Assembly: GCF_000972845.2 (NCBI RefSeq)
Contig: NC_040021.1
Span: 12,180,908 to 12,244,907 of the forward strand
Length of the DNA stretch: 64,000 nt
Direction of reading: 5' to 3'
Source of the DNA: Larimichthys crocea
Lineage: Eukaryota; Chordata; Actinopteri; Sciaenidae
Part shown: in pieces, positions 28,061-40,400 of the stretch
How positions within the stretch are numbered: position 1 is the stretch's first letter
How the letters are laid out: the number at the start of each line of letters is the position of its first letter
Made by a program: the position numbers and the translations under genes
Notes under the pieces: model-generated
The model's database searches: none
Seen by the model: only the letters and a program-made list of their open reading frames with translations
Told to the model about the DNA's origin: nothing

Positions 28061-31000
28061 GGGGGGGGGTTACAGGGGGAAAAACATTTTAACTCATTCA
28101 AGTATTGTATCTGAGTCTGAGTCCAATACATGACAATAAAAGGTAGTTCTCTCTCTCTCTGGTTTTAACCGGCTCTAGTTCTTCTTATAAATAATCTTCA
28201 GGGACAGGAACTGGGTGCCACAACGTGCAGAGTATAAAGTGACATATTAAATTGTATATGTTTGGATTTATAACCTGCATTTTTTTTTTGTTGCAACCAG
28301 CTTCCCTATAGCTCGGCCTGTCAGTCGGTCAGTTGACCAGTCTACAAAAATTTCCACACCATTTTGGCAACCAGTTTTCATCCTACGAGGCTGAAATTTG
28401 GCCAAGGAGATTAAGTGTTTGTGAACATGTGGATGCATGCACATACGTGTTCGCAGCCACTAACAATTGGCACTTGGAACCAAAATGAATGGATTCGCCA
28501 AACTAAGAGTTAAACTTCATTCACATTTTTCAAGTTATGAATGAAAATGATTCTGAAGGAAATGAGACTTCTGGCTGAGGTCAAAGCTTTTGAGTAGGAA
28601 ACATCTGACCCCTTTCAGGTTGAATCACAGAGTCACACACATATAATGTCAGTACCACTGCTCAACATGATATCCTCATCCTTTACGCCCACTAACTCAG
28701 CACACAGTCAACCTTGAGTCATACCAACCACCTGAGAACTCTCACCTACTGTTTACAGATTCAAAACAAAGCTATAGAACAATTCATGTGTCTGACCTGC
28801 AGCAGATTAACCTACGTTAACCATCAACACACATTTGGATTTACATTATTTACAAAAAAAAACAACTAACAAGCCAATTACATCTACTTTCCATTCAGTT
28901 TATGGAGTCCAGAAGTGGGCTTTTTTTAAGTGACAGACATGACTGCACATTGGGAATTTCCAATAAATACAATAATAAACTCTTGAACTTTAAAAAAAAA
29001 TGGTGGAACCATTGGTGGAAATTTAGATTAACTTTATCAACCATATGACAGACATGTTTGGTGATTAGACTGTGAGGTTCATTTTCAGTGACGTTACTGA
29101 AACATTTGCAATCATCATCCACAGCAATTAAAGGTCAAGACAGCCAAATATGTTTGGTGAGCAAAGTATGACATATCGGAGAAGAGAAATGGGAAGAACT
29201 GTGAATTAGGCTCAGTGTTTTCCTGTCCTTCACGTCAGTCAAGCAGCTTGATATAAACAGGAGGTAATTGCTGTATCTGCATCGAGCCAAAAAGTTGAAA
29301 ACTGTTGGGGAGAAAAGTGAGAAGTGATGGTGCAAGACGATGATGATTAAAGCATCTTCAATTTTAATTTGCAACTCACTAGTTGTAATCTAAAAGTGTT
29401 GATTAGGGAAGAGTTGATTAACTAGTCACATGGACTTAAGCTTCCAACTTGAGAAAGCACCTGTAAATGGTTACATTTGAGAATATGGATCAATAACAAG
29501 TAGGCAAATGTATCCAAGAACATCCACATTTACTCATGACACAATAACTCTCTTAATAAGACATTCCTGCCCTTCGTGCACAAAAAAACATTAATGCTAT
29601 TTTATTCAAGCTACACTAACATAGCATGCAGCTGCTAAATGAACCAGAGTGATTGCTGAAGCCACTGTGCGCATGCTTTATGAGGACTTATTTAAGTTAC
29701 TTATTTATAACCTCTGTGTAAATCGCCGCTTGCATTTCTTATAGTAAGTGCAGCTTTTTCCATTTACACAGAAGAACCATACCCCACTCTTAAGTCTTTT
29801 TTGTCCCTGTAAACACACTGCGCCACAACAAAGTGAACATATTGATGGCACATCCAAATGCACCTGCTTTCTTTTGACCACTTGCTGTGAGTAGAATGGT
29901 ATTTTCCAGTGCTGGCACCACATCACAACAACAACTATGTTTGTGCAATGTGCCGTGCCTTGCAGAAATGCAGAGCCTGTAAGGACACAAAATGATTTGA
30001 TCTGTCAAAGCTTTTGACAAAGCTGTGAAAGTTGAGAGACATGATCAGATTTTCCTACGTAGGTGGTGTAAGAGAGAGACAGAGTAAGATGATCGGCTGC
30101 TGTGCCGAGTCGCTCTGTGTGGTGTGTGTGGTGTGTGTGCTTGGGGTGACATTTTCTCCAAGAGTGCAGCTTCCTGCTCAAACCCACACACTGGCTCGCC
30201 TTAAGAGAAGAGGACAAAACAGTTGCTGGACAAACCCAGGTGTTAATAACAATTAATCATTTCTAGATTTTCACTGAATAGAATGAAAAATGCTGCGGCT
30301 CATATCTTCACTCACAAAACAGACCACAACACTCCTAATACACTTAAATTATTTCCAAACATCATAATGCTCCCAGGACTATATGTATACTGAAAAACCT
30401 GTTTGACTTGTGATGTTTGACTTGTCATTGTTACCACTATCTGCCCTTTATTATCTATCATCTCCCTCAGGCTAACCAGTCTCTGTTTGACACCCTTAGG
30501 GTCCACTTCACTCAGCTTTCTGCACTGTCTAAAGTTTATAAAGCACACATCTAACCCAAACTCTACTCCTTCACACATTTAAGACAACAATGAGGTAGTG
30601 CAAAAATGACTAATTGTGGGGAAACTCAGCATCAGCCCTTATCCTCTCATCGCCTCTTAACTAGTGTCCTGACAAACAGCAGTAAGAAAATAACCATGAT
30701 TTAGAGTGAACAAGACTGCATTATACAACAAAGTTTCTTACAGTTGTTGCTGTTAGTACATGATGTTCTCTACCAACCAATCCTTGTCCAATCTGAAGTC
30801 TTAAAAATTCATTTCTTTAAAGGCGAGATTCTCCATTCAAACCAATACCAGTGACTCACACTAAAAATGTGACCTACCTTAAGAAACTTTGGCCTAACCT
30901 AAAAAAAAAAAAGTGCATACACTGCACCAGATACATACTGCAGAGTTATCTCAGAGTCCTTTCACTTCACAAAATGGACATGCTTTCCTTTTTAATACCT

Positions 31001-34000
31001 GAATAATAAACTGAAGCCAACAGTCCATTATGAAGTACTGTACAGACACACAAACGCATTGTCATCTATATTTCAGATTCAAGTAAAGAATAGAGCCCCG
31101 TTCTGACTGGTTACGTAGAAGTAGTTCAACACAACAATCCTAAAAAAATATGTATTTTTACAGTTAGACACACACAAACCAGAGAGACATGCCCAGACAC
31201 AGGTGCATTCAGAGTAAATAAATTCAGTCATCTTTATTTGAAAATTGACAAATTAACTTCTGGCAGAGTGTGATGACATCGTGTTACATTGTAATATTAA
31301 AAGCTTGTAAGAGCAGGAACACGAACCTCTCATCAAATTTGAAGGCATTCATTTTGACTCTTTCTGTACACTCTTTATTTGTAGTGCTGGCACTCAAAAG
31401 AAAACTCACCTCTTCAATATTAAACATTAAAAGTGTTCACTTGTCTTTGTGTGTGTGTGTGTATGTGTGTGTGTGTGTGTCTGTCTGTATGTATGCACGT
31501 GCATGTGTGTGTTCTCGCTCCCTCATGGGAAAATCTCCAGGTGTCCTAAAAAAAAACCCAGAATGTCTACCCCATGATCTCAAACACAGGCAGCAGCAAA
31601 CCAGTACAATGGTTAACTGATCCATATTCCAATAGCTGCAAGCACACCTGCAAACAAAATCAACCTCCTTTTTTTTTTCCTCTTTTGAAGGTTCATGCAG
31701 CTCAAAACTAGAAAAGAGGCCATGTGAAAAGAGATGCACTTTGAATTGTTTCTTGGATACGATTAAACTGCTTTACTTTCATACAAAAATGTCAATTAAA
31801 AAGCCAATGGCCATCCAAGCGTAGAAAAATAAGACTCAAATTTAAAATGTAGGAAAAAAAATGGTAACTACAGTAAATGAGAAAAAAAGTTGTTCTAAAA
31901 GTTTTTAAAATACTGAAAAGTTTACTGAAAGCTGCCAGACTGACTGATTGTTGGTTTTGATTCCTGTTGGACTTAAACATGATGTATAAAGTAGCAACGT
32001 AAGACGTGTTTGCTTGCCTCAACAATAAAACAAAAAGCAATACATTAATGCTGCAGCAAAACAGTTTCTAGCAGTGCTTTGTTGTACTGCTGGTCCCAAA
32101 TGTTTCTTTACTCCGAATGACAGTGGGACACAGTCAAAATGTCTCAAAATGACTGAAAACCCTGAGCGCTGCAGCTCTCTGAGTTTAGTTCAGTTGCTGG
32201 AGTAAAAGCCACCGAAAGGTTTTAATCCCGAGTGAGTCAATTTAGCACCAACCTGCACACGACCTCGTTTAATTAAGCGCTTTTTTAATTTTACTTGTTC
32301 TACCTAGTGAAAGCTTTTCGCTGATTAGCACGGACGATGTCATCAGGTGATGGCGTGTCAAAGCGAAACGGCGAAATCGGTGAGAGCTGAGTATGTTGCT
32401 CTTGGGAACCGTCTTGCGATGTATAGAGGAAAGCCTGGTTTCTACTTCCTGTCCTCTGACATTTCATTTTTCCCATATTTCTCATCCTCTTCTGTTGTCT
32501 GCGGCTTCGAATCGACAAAGCAATCGCAAATACCGACGGCTGCGCAAAAACAGAAGAATCTAGCCCCAAGGTGACTGGAGACAGAGGGGACGGTGACGGG
32601 AGGTCGCTGTCCTTGTGACGAGGGCTCACTCCATCTGACTGGGCCATGAGTGCGCTCAAATCAATCATCTGCCTCGGCTTACGTAGCCTGGAGTTTAGGT
32701 GGTAAGGTTTGTGGTCGTGTTTATACTTGGTCACACCCTCTCGAGTGCTTTCTGCCAACATGCCAGCCATCTCTGGTTTTTCTGGTAAAAGGAGGGAGGT
32801 GAGAGAGTACTGTGACCCATTTGAGGTGGTTGAGGTTTTGTCTTTGTGAACAGACGCCAAATGTGACAAAGAGAGCTGCTTGGAGATACCAGGTGGTTGC
32901 TTCAGTGCATTTGCTGGAGATTCAGTGCTGTTGGGTTTAGAGGAAGCTAAGGAGCTGTTGCTTTGATGCTGCAGGGCTAGCTGAGACAATGAAACAGTCC
33001 CACCTAGGCATGCAGGAGTAATGTTGGTTGGTTTAGAAAAGGTGAGTACGCTTTCTGGTCGTGCATTGCTCTGGGATGGAAACTGAACAGGCGTGTTCCT
33101 GTTTTGGTGCTGTGAAGCGAGTTCAGACAATGAGAGAGTTTGTGCTGGTGCAGCGAACCCCTGACACTTCATAGAAGTTATGCTGCTTTGGGGAGTAGGG
33201 AAGGAGGTACTGACAGCTGTTGGGCTGCGGTTTGAATGCTCCTGGATTAAATCAGCCAATGACGGGCTTCCCTTAGGATCGGCCTTTGTGGCTTTGACTC
33301 CAATCCCAATTCCCACCGAGTGCTGATTGCGCTGTAGGACTGAACTGAGACTCCCAAACCCGGGAGGAGCGGCCAGAGAAGAGCTTGCAGTTATTATATT
33401 GGGGTTGTTTAGTGACAAACTACCAAGAGGAACCGAAAGGAGGGATGGAGCTGAGCTGTGAGATGCTGAAGAAATGTTTAAAGATGCCAGTGTCCCCAGT
33501 GAAAGACTACTCTGATTAGACGTGATGGACGGAGGTGAATTAGATCCTATGGTGAGAGCACTTAATGAGGGAACACCCAAAACACGCCCTGTGTCAACTA
33601 CTCCTGATGCCTTACTCTTCTGCACATGCTCAGACATGAGCTGTGCCAGACTGGCACCACTGCCTTCTGGATTTTGAGGGATAAAATTTGGATTCTTAGA
33701 GCTGCCGACTGCTGACTCAGCCTTATTATGTTGCGATAAGAGGTCGCTCAAGTTTGGGGCAATTTCTTGCACTCGTGGTTGTGTGTGTTTGGTCTGGGGT
33801 GCATGTCCCTTAGATGTAATGTCTGTGTGAGATGCAGACAAGCAGGCTCCTTACCTTACAAAAGCCAATTGCAGTTGTCAAAGAGGAGAGACAGGACGGC
33901 CATGGAACAGAGGTCAGATGAATCACACCATGAATAAGAGGGGGGGAAAAGTAGAGAGAAGGCACTCTGTTAAACAGTTGCATGACTTAAATGTGTCATA

Positions 34001-37000
34001 GCACATATTTGTGTAAAAATAAACAAAGGATACCCCGGGCTGTTAATCTTTCATGTACACAAGAAGAAAATCCATTATTTGACATTCTGCTCAACTTTCC
34101 TCTCAAGAACTCACAGGTGTTCAGTCAGAGATATCACGATACGGTTTTAGATGTATGTTAGTATCACCAAGCTATATCTTAGTTATTCAGTCCAGTTCAC
34201 CCAGGCTTGGCTCTGAACGCTGTTTTATAATAATGCTTGAACCAAAGTCGACAGCTTCTCTGTTATCTTTGATTATTCACAGGAATAACAGCTGCCATCT
34301 TTGTATTTACAGTCCTATAAACTTTCATCTCTTGACCAGATTATAATAGTTGCATATACTGATCACTTATACCTATCCCTTAATTATATTGTTGTTATAA
34401 TTCTTCATTATATCACAGTTGGGATAAGAGGATACAGACGGGGCTTTAATTTGTCGACTGGTACCAACCTGTATTTATGAAATCAGGTACCTGAATATTA
34501 TTCCTTCACAAAAGAACATCTGTCAGTAGCTACATGACAATAACAACCTGAAATATCTCAATCATTTAGAAAATTAAAAAAACTTCAGGTCCTATGTTCA
34601 AACACAACTAAACATTCTCTAATTTGTAACTATAGTGGACCAGTCAAGGACAACAATTCCTGACCAGTAAAATGCTCAGAATTCGATCTGCTCAGGGCGT
34701 ACCTTTCTCAGCCACGGCCTCTGGTTTGGTTCTTTGTGGAAGCGGCGCTTTCTCCTGGTTAACTCTTGCTACCGAAGTCGTCTCTTCAACGTTGCTTCTG
34801 GTAACTGGGGCTGTTTTAGTGTCTTCGGACAGGACTGCATCCAGGGCCTTCTGTGGGTCGAATCCACATCTTATAGCTGCCTGGGTCAGGACTGAGTCTG
34901 GCACAGCATCTCCCAGCACTGTCCGCATGTGGTCCAGGCAGGAATACAGCTTGGCTACAGAGTACAGAACAAATTAGGCACAGACATTGTATTTGTAACC
35001 CTGAAGATAATTACAGATTAAACAAAGAACGACAGATTGAGAAAGTTAAAAACAAAAATACTAATACAACATAATCTTAACGTCTTTAATTAGCACATTT
35101 TAAAACACAAACATCAAATGGTACCTTGATCAAGAGGGTCAAGGTTGTGGCTGATGGTAGGGGACATGGGTACATCCTCATCTTCATATTCTTCCTCTTC
35201 CAAAGGCTGCTCCCTTGGTGCTTGCCTCTCTTGGCGTGAATAGATGAACTGATTCGCTGTATAAACCAAAAATATCTTTACATATTGGCTGATTCAAAAA
35301 TTTAAACTAGGACATGTAAAGTCTGGTTAATAGGTATGTATAATAGGGCTGAGGCAATGTGATCTAGATTGCAGATTACTGAAATATGTTGATTTGCATG
35401 AGTTATGTGCCAGGTTAAAGCATGGACTGCCCCAGAGAACAGGCTGCAGTCAGAACCTCAACATGATTATCTAAAGTGTGGCAGAGATGTAACAACTGGT
35501 CCTCTGTAAGCTCTGCAAATTAGAAACCGCTCAGCTGCTGTACAAAAACAAAAGCAAAAGCATCCCGGAGCGCTTTGTCAAGACTTAAAGTTCTGTTTAC
35601 TCTTAGTCCCCACCCAAGTACGATAAATAGCTATTAGGATTATAAACAAGCAAAATGTGTTTCTGTTAGCAGTAGTCACTTAAAATCGATTTTCGAAATG
35701 TTTCTTCATCGCTCCCATGTTAAAAAATATCTCTGTACAGCTACCATTATCACATACCAAGCCTTATCCAACATTGTTCTCCACCTGTTTTATGTTTTAA
35801 GCCAATCTTAAACTAATGGGCTGTAAATTGTTTTAATTATTTTCCTCCCCGCACAAAAATATATTTGCCAGTGTTCACCATCCATGTGAGTTCTATTTTG
35901 AATTTTAAGTCAGAAACTTTAGTGAAAATACTGTTTCTCCACTTTAGGGAAAGGGTTGACGTACAGTGATTAAAATAATCTGTGTCACAGGAATATTTTT
36001 CTGATCAGGCATAGACCCTCTCAGGCCATCCACAACTCTGCTCCATTACCCCAAGTCAGGTTATTATTATTGCCACAGCAGTGATGTGGAAAGTTGAACA
36101 TTTAGATAGTCAAGCTTATGGCTGAAAACAATATCGAAACATTAGTGAAAAAGTTTTTGATACTGTTATGTGTAAAACAACTGTCATTAATCAATCAATG
36201 AACTGTTAGACTATAAACTTTATGTGCAGTCCTAATGTATTTAATCACATCAATACTTTCAAACAAACTTAAAATAAGGTTTTCATCCATGTGCTGGAAA
36301 AAGCTATTGTTTTTTTTAACTGTGGGGGAAAAAATCATATGAAACAAAATTCTCACAGTGTCAGCAAACACTTACACATATGTTGATGTACACCTGAGCG
36401 CACCTATAATGTTACATTCACTCATACCAACCTGTTGCTGGTGATATACAGTAGTCATCATCCACAGACTGTCCGTACATGTCATCATCTTCAAAGTCTA
36501 GGAAAAAAATAAAATAAAACTGAGGTTTTATTTCTGTTTCTGACTTCACACAAACAAATGTGTGTATAAAAATGCAGCTGCAGTGAAGGGAAACAGTCTT
36601 TTGTTGCAGCTGTTAGTTTGCCTTGTCAGCAGCTTCATACAATACATAACAAACTACAGTAAAATGAGACTCAGGTAATTTTCTGTAATTACTTCTCTGT
36701 GGGTTTAACACAATGGGAGGCTTGATAAGTTAAAATGAGGTAACAATGCATTAGCAGCAAAACACTGGAAAGTTAGCAGGCTAGCTACGTTAGCCTAGCC
36801 TTTAACTTTAGTAAACAAAAACATGAAGCCGGCTACAGACACGTCGAGTTTAAACATCACAACATTAGCCAGGACAGCTTAGGTGTGGACGCAGATAATA
36901 GCACTGTAGTAGCAGTTTATCTTGCACCGGGTGCCAGGTGACACGACAGCAACGTTATCTCGCCTGCCAAACTAGTAGCTAGCGTTTAGCCCGTGAGAGC

Positions 37001-37125
37001 TACATTCAAAAACACTGAGTTTGTTTTTTTTTAGCTGCTTCGAGGCCTCGCCGTGACGTCACCAAACACCTAATTAATCTACCTTCGTCGTAGTTGTAAC
37101 CTCGAACATTTCTGTGCCGAGACAT
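17562..37125 (-). CDS. hbs1l: HBS1-like translational GTPase, long isoform
   Basis: Coding exons in order: 37083-37125, 36432-36497, 35125-35256, 34703-34954, 25287-25395, 24944-25188, 23734-23899, 22909-23026, 21760-21906, 21254-21328, 21001-21118, 19586-19654, 19376-19480, 18688-18778, 18482-18590, 18249-18349, 18000-18144, 17562-17573. Phases join into 2,103 nt, 700 aa (human 684). The start [14 protein letters not shown] has an A at -3. The acidic N-terminal domain is followed by a UBA-like helical region (exon 4), a low-complexity linker (exon 6), then the eEF1A/eRF3-type GTPase. G1 GHVDAGKST is at 283-291, switch I GVTMD at 339-343, G3 DAPGH at 360-364, G4 NKMD at 422-425 and G5 SGLSGEN at 461-467. 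Beta-barrel domains 2 and 3 follow ([39 protein letters not shown]). Known role: with Pelota it recognises stalled ribosomes (no-go and non-stop decay). The last exon encodes only Ile-Lys-Glu-stop, as in human. Introns hold SINEs and the alternative SKI7-like exon. Confidence 0.96.
17775..17959 (-). mobile_element. tRNA-derived SINE in the last hbs1l intron
   Basis: Read on the minus strand it begins with ggtcggtagcgtagtgggtt, which resembles a tRNA A-box region, and ends in 'ggccaaaaaa' with an A-rich tail. It is the same family as the copy in myb intron 7 (47294-47474): both share the GGGGCGGTCGGTAGCGTAG head, the gcggccgccccgtgtgtgg segment, and a tail containing 'catgtcattcccc'-like and 'ggccaaaaa' sequence. 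The B box is eroded. Confidence 0.75.
19961..20248 (+). mobile_element. tRNA-related interspersed repeat typical of teleosts
   Basis: Starts agggtggcacggtgatgcag and runs through 'cctggttcaaaccc' (B-box-like), 'gcatgttctccctgtgtc', 'gggttctctccgtgtactcc' and 'gttaattggtgactc' to 'gttgggatagccc'. I recognise this order as a very abundant fish repeat. This copy is diverged and lies in hbs1l intron 11. Confidence 0.75.
20500..20816 (-). mobile_element. Probable fish interspersed repeat, unclassified
   Basis: The minus strand carries strings such as 'ccgttctgggctactgtaga' and 'gattgcaatcaactgaatac' that I have seen repeatedly in fish genomes. It has no coding capacity, and its boundaries and class are uncertain. 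It lies in hbs1l intron 11, next to an AT microsatellite. Confidence 0.4.
23920..24200 (+). repeat. Long purine-rich tract in hbs1l intron 6
   Basis: About 280 bp strongly biased to A and G on the plus strand, hence C/T-rich in the hbs1l sense strand, directly upstream of the exon 7 acceptor at 23899. It greatly extends the polypyrimidine tract of that acceptor. Confidence 0.6.
27571..27616 (-). other. Potential G-quadruplex in hbs1l intron 4
   Basis: The plus strand shows runs of 8, 7, 8, 4, 4 and 3 C's separated by one to three bases. The hbs1l sense strand therefore has at least four long G-runs with very short loops, fitting the G4 consensus in both DNA and pre-mRNA. Confidence 0.6.
28019..28070. 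repeat. (GT)n microsatellite ending in a G-run
   Basis: A GT tract of about 38 bp continues into about eleven G's (hbs1l intron 4). Confidence 0.95.
31233..31238 (-). terminator. Candidate poly(A) signal of the short SKI7-like hbs1l transcript
   Basis: Minus-strand AATAAA about 1.07 kb beyond the stop of the alternative terminal exon (32300). A transcript ending here would have a 3'UTR lying wholly inside the long-form intron 4. Another AATAAA lies near 31374. Confidence 0.45.
32300..33849 (-). CDS. hbs1l: hbs1l alternative terminal exon, SKI7-like isoform
   Basis: This 1,550-nt open exon lies in intron 4 of the long form, on the same strand. The acceptor AG at 33851-33850 has the phase needed by exon 4 (ends after one codon base), giving ...[13 protein letters not shown]. 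Exons 1-4 plus this exon give 2,043 nt, 680 aa, ending at TAG 32300-32302. There is no in-frame ATG just upstream (a TAA lies immediately before), so it is not a separate gene. The protein is Ser/Gln/Asn-rich, predicted disordered, with no GTPase. It has at least seven S-L-x-x-L-x-x-x-H-like repeats, a basic patch ([10 protein letters not shown]), and a C-terminal [20 protein letters not shown]. Established: mammals make a GTPase-less HBS1L splice form (variant 3) that bridges the exosome and SKI complex, the counterpart of yeast Ski7. Inferred: this is its fish orthologue. The stop is followed by GTAGAA-like sequence, but terminal use fits better. Confidence 0.88.
34703..34954 (-). CDS. hbs1l: hbs1l exon 4, the branch point of the two isoforms
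   Basis: Encodes the helical N-terminal segment [20 protein letters not shown] and [11 protein letters not shown], a UBA-like helical bundle, then a basic linker ending ...AEK. Its donor (GT at 34702-34701) can join either exon 5 of the GTPase form (25395) or the SKI7-like terminal exon (33849). Both acceptors complete the same split glycine or alanine codon phase. Confidence 0.9.
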
Positions 37126-37422
37126 TTTTTTTCAAATTATGTTTCTTCTCTCGGCCCCAGCGTGAATGTTTTTCGGCTCAGACTGTTGTGACATGTGTCT
37201 CACTGCCCGGCTGCCATCGCTGCTACTGCTGCTGCTGCTGAGAGAGAGATTACAGCAGCCAGGTTTGATTCAACAGCCTCGGAAGTAAATATTTTAAATT
37301 AAAATATTTTTTTTTAATTAATTTTGACGTATTTTTTATGCGTTTTGTTTCATAGTCGACAGTGTAGTCATTTAAATAAAAAATAAAAACTTGCTTCCAG
37401 ACAAGCTTTTTCCGCCGACGTA

Positions 37423-37429
37423 ACTTCCG
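37423..37429. promoter_or_regulatory. ETS-type motif upstream of hbs1l
   Basis: ACTTCCG, about 300 bp 5' of the hbs1l start codon in a CpG-containing stretch (tccgccgacgtaacttccg). ETS/GABP motifs of this form are common in housekeeping promoters. Occupancy is inference only. Confidence 0.35.
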
Positions 37430-40400
37430 TTTAAAGTTTTCACCAAGGCGGCCTGGGATCAGATCACCCGGAACAAGCCTCGCCCGTTTGCACTCTGCCC
37501 GACAGAGACAAACTGACCTACAATCAGTTTATGTTTGCAGAGTTTATAATCAGCTATTTAGCTGATACGCGTGTATCGGAATGACTTTGAGAGGGGTGAT
37601 AAACGAAAATGTATTTGTTTCGTTTTATCATAAATCGTCATTGTCGGAGGCACAGCAGGAAGAGGAGTAAGTGCAGAGCACAATGGAGTGATTTGGATCA
37701 CTAACATCTTAACTGAAAGGACAGTAAAAAAAATGAAAGTCTGAATTTGTTATCAGCTCACGTTGGAGACGTTTGCCTTCAGGGCTTTTTTTTTTTTTTT
37801 TTTGCCAGAATGCCTTATCACATGGTTAGGTCAATACACCAAAACTACTTGTTTAGGTTTAGTGAAACATCTACAATTTAGTGCTGTCATTGGACTCTCT
37901 CAGGAAGAAGATAATGATGGGAAGAAAATGTGTAAAATTAACATATCTTATGAATGTGAAAGAGGAAGCACAGTATCACAAATGATCAAAGACAAAGAGA
38001 TTAAGAGCTTGTTGCTCCCTGCGCAACATCCAGAAAATAATTTGCGTTTAAGAGGTCAGGAGCAGTGCACTGACAGCACATAAGAGAGTCTGCGAGCGCT
38101 TAACACAATCCCACCTATGATCTTTGGGGTGTGAATATCTAAACCATTTTTGTCAAAGGTTATGCCCTATGGTGAGAGAGACCAACCCATCTGAGCCCAC
38201 ACTCTATACACCTCGCACAAACACACGAGTGACATCACTTTTTCCTACTATCTTTGTACCACAAGAAACTTATCGCCTGTCTACCACAAAAGGGAAAAGA
38301 AATGAGATGTTCGTACCCCCCCCCCCCCCCCCCTTCCTTGGGCATGTGTTTGTGCATTCACAAACAACGTGTGTGTGTGCACAAGTTTATCTATATTCTG
38401 TTCTTTGCATATCTACACGTGTGCAGGTGTATGCATGTGTGGTTTTTAATACATTACGCTGTACTGATCTCATCTACAATAGCCTATGTGTTGATGAAAG
38501 AGAAGAACGTGGAAATGTCAGACAGTAACCAGACACCAGTGATGCAGGTTAAGTATACACTTGCACATCTGCACGGTAAAATGAAATATGAGTTTTGGCG
38601 TGTCTCCCCAATCTAAAAATAGAGCAGAATAAAGAAAGACGTCTGCTTAGGTAATTGTAAAGACCTTTTCACAATGAATGGCTCATATTGCAACTGGCAG
38701 TTTGACAAAGACCGGCTTTAATTGGCAGAGGTTAGCAAGAACAAGAAGCGACTCACAGTCATACCAGGAGGGAATAGTCATGGAGTTTATAATTTGTCGT
38801 GCAGGTTTTTACCTTAAGAGTGTGCGTATGTGCCTGCGCGTGCGTTTGTGTCTCTAGGTGGGTGGAGGTTTCCCCTCTTAAAATTCCACTTCCTGCATTT
38901 TGAAGTCTTGGTTGCACATCTACATGTCAAAATAAACAACTGCACATGCTCTCATGCACACAGTACAAGTAAACAGACACAAATGTGATCTCTTTACGGG
39001 GTCACACAGGTGACAGAGAGGGAACTCTTCCTTTGCAAAATGTTTCTAGAACATTTTAAAACCAAAGGCAGCCAACAGCACCTGATGTAGTGGAAATGGA
39101 ACATATTGAGTGAGTGAAAAGTCTCCACATTAAAATTGTCATAATGTTTGCAGCTTTTCTTTTGCATTGCCCAACAAACCAATTATTTTGCACAGTTGTT
39201 GTTTTTTTGCTTGTTTGGTTGCCTTTGTCTTTTACGTAGTCTGATTTCGAGATGAATTAAACATCCGTCTGTGTTGCAACAAGGAGGTGTGATTTTTCAC
39301 ACCTCTACACAGGATCTGAGCATTTGCTTCCTTTGAATACTTTTTAAAAACTCTCTGGTCAAATCTGTGCTGCCTACGTGGCCACAGAGTGTCTGATCAA
39401 TGAATCAGTGGCGAGCAAAAAGGATTTCTGAGGGAACTAATGTTGGCTTGAGTAGATGAATTAAACAGATGGATGGACAGATTGCTAGAAGAATGGGCGG
39501 ATCAGTGCTTGGGTGCTTTGTTCGAATGATGTAGAAACTATATTATTGGATAACTAATAAACTTCATGGTTTGCATCCATCATTCTTTATCTGTAACTGA
39601 ATTATTAGCAATTCTAGAAGATGCACAAAATGGTTGTTAGCGGAAGAACAGCAATGATATCTATAGAATCAAGTGAAAGCAAGGGATTGCAAATCTATCA
39701 ACAACAGCATGTAAATTTGAAAACAGATTAATCCTTGTGTAATCATAGAAGACAAAGCCTATATGCAAGTGGGTGAGGGGTGAAATCCATCCCAAAAGTT
39801 GGCAGTGAATATGAGGTAATGTTTTACATAATTTGCCATGGGCGCCAGGCATTATAGGAAGAGTCTTTCACAGGAACTCACCTCCAGGGAAAATGCAAAA
39901 CCTGCACTCATGGCAGTCTTTAAGTGGTCCAACCAACTGAATTCAATAAAGAAACATGTCAAATTGTGAAATAAAGGGTAATTATTCTTAAAGTAAATAT
40001 AACTATCTGATTGACTGCTTCTGTAAAGTCTGTATTCATTAAGCAAATAGGTGTAAAAATATTCATTAAAATAATGTTGTTCTGAATAATTATTGCTGAA
40101 TTTCAATGTGCAGTGCAGAACAGTAATAATGTAGAAGTCATTGATCATGTAGACGTATTAGCAATTACTCAACATGTGGGTTTATTTAACCACATAACCA
40201 TAGAGGATCACATTCACTACCTATTTGACTTGGGATCAACCCTTCCCCAGTGCAGACCTTTACATACTCTCACACACACACAGACAATTAACAATGCACA
40301 TGTATGGCCTTCCCAGTGCTCAATTTGAAAGCCTGGTGGGATGATATCTCCAGCCTAGGGACCATCATTAAAAATCATTCAAATGAGCCAACCTGTGCAC

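Noticed and set aside
28300..28500. Possible coding exon or ancient repeat in hbs1l intron 4
   Set aside because: Balanced composition drew attention, but no open frame with matching splice sites and no known repeat could be assigned.
32300..33841. SKI7-like open frame as an independent intronless gene starting at 33841
   Set aside because: The first codon is TTG, there is a stop just upstream, and the acceptor phase fits hbs1l exon 4. It is an alternative exon.
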